Below are positions 4,440 to 7,160 of a stretch of DNA of 7,160 bases, one piece after another (within the stretch, counting starts at the first letter, position 1; the number at the start of each line of letters is the position of its first letter). The position numbers and the translations under genes are program-made. Under the pieces are notes generated by a model. That model searched no databases and was not told the DNA's origin. It saw nothing but the letters and a program-made list of their open reading frames with translations. Source of the stretch: an uncultured Eubacteriales bacterium (GTDB lineage Bacteria > Bacillota > Clostridia > Oscillospirales > Oscillospiraceae); the NCBI GenBank assembly GCA_949744025.1, contig CATJWA010000260.1:1-7160 (forward strand). Reading direction: 5' to 3'.

Positions 4440-6304
4440 TGTTTCACACATGTCAGGAGCTTGAGGCGAAAATAGCCGAATACACCCGCGAGCTTGACGG
4501 CAAGTTCGACGGCAGCGAGGGCATGCGCTACGTCATGCTCTGCGGCGGCACGGGCTGCATCGCGGCAAACACCATGGGCATCAAGGAGCGCTTTGAAACC
4601 CTCATCGAGAAAAACGGGCTGTCCGGAAAGGTCGGTGTGCGCGTTGCCGGCTGCTTCGGCATGTGCTCTCAGGGGCCCTTTGTGCGCATCTTCCCCGAGG
4701 ACGTGCTCTACCGCCTGGTAAAGGTCGAGGACGTGGACGAGATAGTCGAGCGCGACCTTATGGAGGGCGAGACCGTGGACCGCCTGCTGTATGAGGACCC
4801 CGAGACGGGCGACCGCATACAGAAGATGAAGGACATTCCCTTCTACCGCAAGCAAAAGCGCATCGCGCTGCACGGCTGCGGCAAGATTAACCCCAACAAA
4901 ATTGAGGAGGCCCTCGGATGCGGCGGCTGCAAGGGTCTGATAAACGCGCTGAAGATGAAGCCGGAGGAGGTCATAAAGCTCATCCTCGACTCGGGGCTTC
5001 GCGGACGCGGCGGCGGCGGCTTCCCCACGGGCAAGAAGTGGCAGTTTGCCTTCGCGCAGGACAGCGAGCAGAAGTATGTGGTCTGCAACGGCGACGAGGG
5101 CGACCCCGGCGCTTTCATGGACCGTTCCATTTTGGAGGACAATCCCCTTGCGGTTATCGAGGGCATGGCAATAGCCGGCTACGCTATCGGCGCGAGCGAG
5201 GGCTACCTGTACATACGCGCGGAGTACCCCACGGCGGTGTCGCGCATCAACAACATAATAAAGCAGGCCGAGGAGCTTGGCCTTTTGGGCGACAATATTC
5301 TCGGCACGGGCTTTTCCTTCCACGCGCATGTGCGTCTCGGAGCCGGAGCCTTCGTCTGCGGTGAGGAGACGGCCCTGCTCAACTCGATAATGGGCCTGCG
5401 CGGTATGCCGCGTCCCCGTCCGCCCTTCCCCGCGGTCGAGGGATTGTGGGGCAAGCCGACCATCGTCAACAATGTCGAGACGCTGGCCACCGTGCCCTAC
5501 ATTCTGCGCGAGGGGCTTGAGGCTTTCACGCAGTACGGCACGGAGCGCAGCAAGGGAACCAAGGTGTTCGCCCTCGGCGGAAAGGTCAACAACGTCGGGT
5601 TGGTGGAGATACCCATGGGCGTGACTCTGCGTGAGCTTATATATGAGATAGGCGGCGGCATACAAAACGGCAAGAAGTTCAAGGCCATACAGACCGGCGG
5701 CCCCTCCGGCGGCTGCCTGACGGCGGAGTATCTTGATACGCCCATTGACTTTGACAACCTCAGCGAGCTCGGCTCCATGATGGGCTCCGGCGGAGCCATA
5801 GTCATGGACGAGGACAACTGCATGGTGGACGTGGCGAAGTTCTACATGGGCTTTATCTGCGACGAGAGCTGCGGCAAGTGTACCCCCTGCCGTATCGGCA
5901 CAAAGCGCATGATGGAGATTTTGGAGCGCATAACCGGAGGCACGGGCACCATGAAGGATTTCGAGGAGCTTGAGGCCATAGGCAAGGCCTGCCAGGACAA
6001 CGCGCTGTGCGCCCTGGGCAAGACCGCGGCCAACCCGATAATCTCCACAATCACGCATTTCAAGGACGAATACATCTCCCACGTGGTGGACAAGAAATGT
6101 CCCGCCAAGGTGTGCAAGAAGCTCATGAGCTACATAATCGAGCCCGACAAGTGCAAGAAATGCAGCCTGTGCTCGCGCCAGTGCCCTGTGGACGCGATAA
6201 GCGGACAGATAGGCAAGACGGCCTTTGTCATCGACCAGGCCAAGTGCATCAAGTGCGGCACCTGCATTTCCTCCTGCAAGTTCGGCGCAATATCCAGAGA
6301 ATAA
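4439..6304 (+). CDS. hydB: NAD(P)-linked [FeFe]-hydrogenase flavin subunit HydB/HndC (NuoF-like)
   Basis: This 621-residue protein has four parts. Residues 1-110 are a thioredoxin-like [2Fe-2S] domain with C35, C40, C72 and C76. Residues about 135-470 are the NuoF core: glycine-rich FMN/NAD segment GRGGGGFPTG (189-198), NGDEGDPGAFMDR (217-229) and an SLBB-type segment starting near VFALGGKVNN (376-385). The [4Fe-4S] site is SCGKCTPC with C478, C481 and C484 plus C524. The C-terminus is a 2x[4Fe-4S] ferredoxin domain with C572/575/578/582 and C603/606/609/613. C461, H548, C554 and C559 resemble the extra zinc site known in HydB structures; this is my assignment. The protein oxidises or reduces NAD(P)H at FMN and passes electrons to HydA and ferredoxin, the proposed bifurcation centre. 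The fused N-terminal domain does the job of the separate HndB subunit of Desulfovibrio, and the gene order matches Thermotoga hydC-hydB-hydA. Start chosen at 4439, overlapping hydC. Confidence 0.95.
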   Translation: MFHTCQELEAKIAEYTRELDGKFDGSEGMRYVMLCGGTGCIAANTMGIKERFETLIEKNGLSGKVGVRVAGCFGMCSQGPFVRIFPEDVLYRLVKVEDVDEIVERDLMEGETVDRLLYEDPETGDRIQKMKDIPFYRKQKRIALHGCGKINPNKIEEALGCGGCKGLINALKMKPEEVIKLILDSGLRGRGGGGFPTGKKWQFAFAQDSEQKYVVCNGDEGDPGAFMDRSILEDNPLAVIEGMAIAGYAIGASEGYLYIRAEYPTAVSRINNIIKQAEELGLLGDNILGTGFSFHAHVRLGAGAFVCGEETALLNSIMGLRGMPRPRPPFPAVEGLWGKPTIVNNVETLATVPYILREGLEAFTQYGTERSKGTKVFALGGKVNNVGLVEIPMGVTLRELIYEIGGGIQNGKKFKAIQTGGPSGGCLTAEYLDTPIDFDNLSELGSMMGSGGAIVMDEDNCMVDVAKFYMGFICDESCGKCTPCRIGTKRMMEILERITGGTGTMKDFEELEAIGKACQDNALCALGKTAANPIISTITHFKDEYISHVVDKKCPAKVCKKLMSYIIEPDKCKKCSLCSRQCPVDAISGQIGKTAFVIDQAKCIKCGTCISSCKFGAISRE

Positions 6305-6317
6305 GGGGGCAAGCGCG

Positions 6318-7160
6318 ATGAGTAAGATAAATATCAAGATAGAGGGCCAGAGCTACCAGGTCGACGAGGGGCTGACCATCCTTGAGGCGGCTGTGAAGTG
6401 CGGCTACGAGATTCCCTCCCTTTGCAGCTTCAACCATGGCGAATGCAGCCGCGGCTCCTGCCGCGTGTGCCTTGTCGAGGCCAGCGGCGTCAGAGGACTT
6501 GTGGCCTCCTGCGTCTACCCCGTCAGCGAGGGTATGGAGATTAAAATCTCCTCCCCCAAGGCTGTCAAGGCCCGCCGCACCTCCGTTGAGCTGCTGCTTT
6601 CAAACCACTCCATGAACTGCCAGCAGTGCGAGAAAAACGGACGCTGCGAGCTGCTGCACGTCGCCCGCCTGACCGGCGCGCGGGAGAACATGTTCCAGGG
6701 CGTAAAAACAAAGCCCACCTTCGACAACGTAACCCCATCCATAGTGCGCGATACCTCCAAGTGCATCCTGTGCGGCCGCTGCATCGAGCGCTGCAAAAGC
6801 GCCCACGGAAACGGAGTCCTGGGCTTTGAAAACCGCGGCTTCAACACCGTGGTCGGTCCCGCAGGCAACGTCACGCTCGACCGCTCGCCCTGCCTGATGT
6901 GCGGGCAGTGCGTGAGCGTATGCCCCACCGGCGCGCTCATGGCAAAAAGCGAGATTGATAAGGTCGATGCCGCCTTTGCCGAGGGCAAGCACGTGATTGT
7001 ACAGACCGCCCCCGCCGTGCGCGCCGCGCTGGGCGAGGAGTTTGGCATGAAGATAGGCACCCCCGTCACGGGCAAGATGGTCGCGGCCCTGCGCCGTCTC
7101 GGCTTCGAGAGAGTGTACGACACCGACTTCGGCGCGGACCTGACAATAATGGAGGAGGCC
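6318..7160 (+). CDS. hydA: [FeFe]-hydrogenase catalytic subunit HydA/HndD, N-terminal part (cut by window edge)
   Basis: 281 codons are visible and the frame is open at the right edge. The start ATG is 13 bases after the hydB stop, with AAGGGGG (6303-6309) upstream. Residues 1-80 are a plant-type [2Fe-2S] ferredoxin domain (C36, C48, C51, C65; C43 is extra). Next is a His-ligated [4Fe-4S] site H97-x3-C101-x2-C104-x5-C110, then a 2x[4Fe-4S] ferredoxin domain (C149/152/155/159 and C192/195/198/202). From about residue 225 the H-domain begins (TAPAVRAALGEEFGM at 230-244, then TGKMVAALRRLGF at 251-263) and the window stops at TIMEEA, just before the first H-cluster motif (TSCCPxW in the family). 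NuoG and formate dehydrogenase share the N-terminal cluster layout, but the H-domain start identifies a hydrogenase. It reduces protons to H2 with electrons from NAD(P)H and ferredoxin, or the reverse. The family C-terminus and maturation genes lie outside the window. Confidence 0.95.
   Translation, partial: MSKINIKIEGQSYQVDEGLTILEAAVKCGYEIPSLCSFNHGECSRGSCRVCLVEASGVRGLVASCVYPVSEGMEIKISSPKAVKARRTSVELLLSNHSMNCQQCEKNGRCELLHVARLTGARENMFQGVKTKPTFDNVTPSIVRDTSKCILCGRCIERCKSAHGNGVLGFENRGFNTVVGPAGNVTLDRSPCLMCGQCVSVCPTGALMAKSEIDKVDAAFAEGKHVIVQTAPAVRAALGEEFGMKIGTPVTGKMVAALRRLGFERVYDTDFGADLTIMEEA

Noticed and set aside
4370..6337. A long open frame (655 codons) on the minus strand opposite hydB
   Set aside because: It mirrors a GC-rich gene whose codon choice avoids antisense stops. 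Its translation is rich in Ala, Leu, His and Val with no recognisable motif, while the plus strand encodes an unmistakable NuoF-like protein.
3954..7160. Respiratory complex I genes nuoEFG
   Set aside because: The third gene has an [FeFe]-hydrogenase H-domain start (TAPAVRAALGEEFGM to TIMEEA) rather than a NuoG molybdopterin-type domain. HydB also carries extra N- and C-terminal Fe-S domains absent from NuoF of typical complex I.
1..7160. Mobile elements, CRISPR arrays, tRNA or rRNA genes
   Set aside because: No transposase or integrase motif, regularly spaced repeat, cloverleaf or rRNA-like sequence was seen on either strand.

Overview
The window suggests an anaerobic, low-redox Clostridia-type Firmicute, probably near the Oscillospiraceae/Ruminococcaceae. 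This is inferred from an [FeFe]-hydrogenase operon of the hydC-hydB-hydA type, a YlmH-family S4 protein, a YacP/Rae1-type nuclease domain, strong AGGAGG-like ribosome binding sites, TTG starts on two of five genes, and consensus-like sigma-A promoters in AT-rich gaps between GC-rich genes. Isoleucine is often encoded by AUA despite the GC-rich coding sequence. Species cannot be assigned.

Left edge (1-335): the start of a leftward gene for a small membrane-anchored or exported protein. It has a near-consensus promoter and a structured leader in which the Shine-Dalgarno sequence is paired into a hairpin. A rightward promoter lies back to back with it, and a 9-bp hairpin sits between the two.

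Operon 1 (336-3690, terminator about 3724-3773): an 871-residue protein joins a TetM/EF-G-like translational GTPase to a C-terminal YacP/Rae1-like NYN ribonuclease domain. Its 3' end overlaps by 11 bases the start of a ylmH-like gene for an S4 RNA-binding protein. Rae1 cuts mRNA in the ribosomal A site, TetM/EF-G-like GTPases enter that same site, and YlmH has been linked to ribosome-associated quality control. The pair therefore looks like a translationally coupled ribosome-surveillance or rescue module. This is the most interesting part of the window. The tetracycline-protection loop motif of TetM is not present, so a resistance call is not supported.

Operon 2 (promoter 3827-3855, genes 3954 to beyond 7160): hydC (NuoE-like, [2Fe-2S]), hydB (NuoF-like flavin/Fe-S subunit) and the N-terminal part of hydA ([FeFe]-hydrogenase), tightly packed in that order. 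Together they should form a soluble NAD(P)-linked, electron-bifurcating/confurcating hydrogenase that couples NADH and ferredoxin to H2. The window ends just before the H-cluster motifs of HydA. The promoter carries a perfect 7-bp inverted repeat over the -10 box and a 92-base leader with two GC-rich hairpins.

No rRNA, tRNA, CRISPR array, insertion sequence or prophage feature was seen. Both gene-free gaps (101-335 and 3691-3953) are accounted for by promoters, leaders, hairpins and a terminator.
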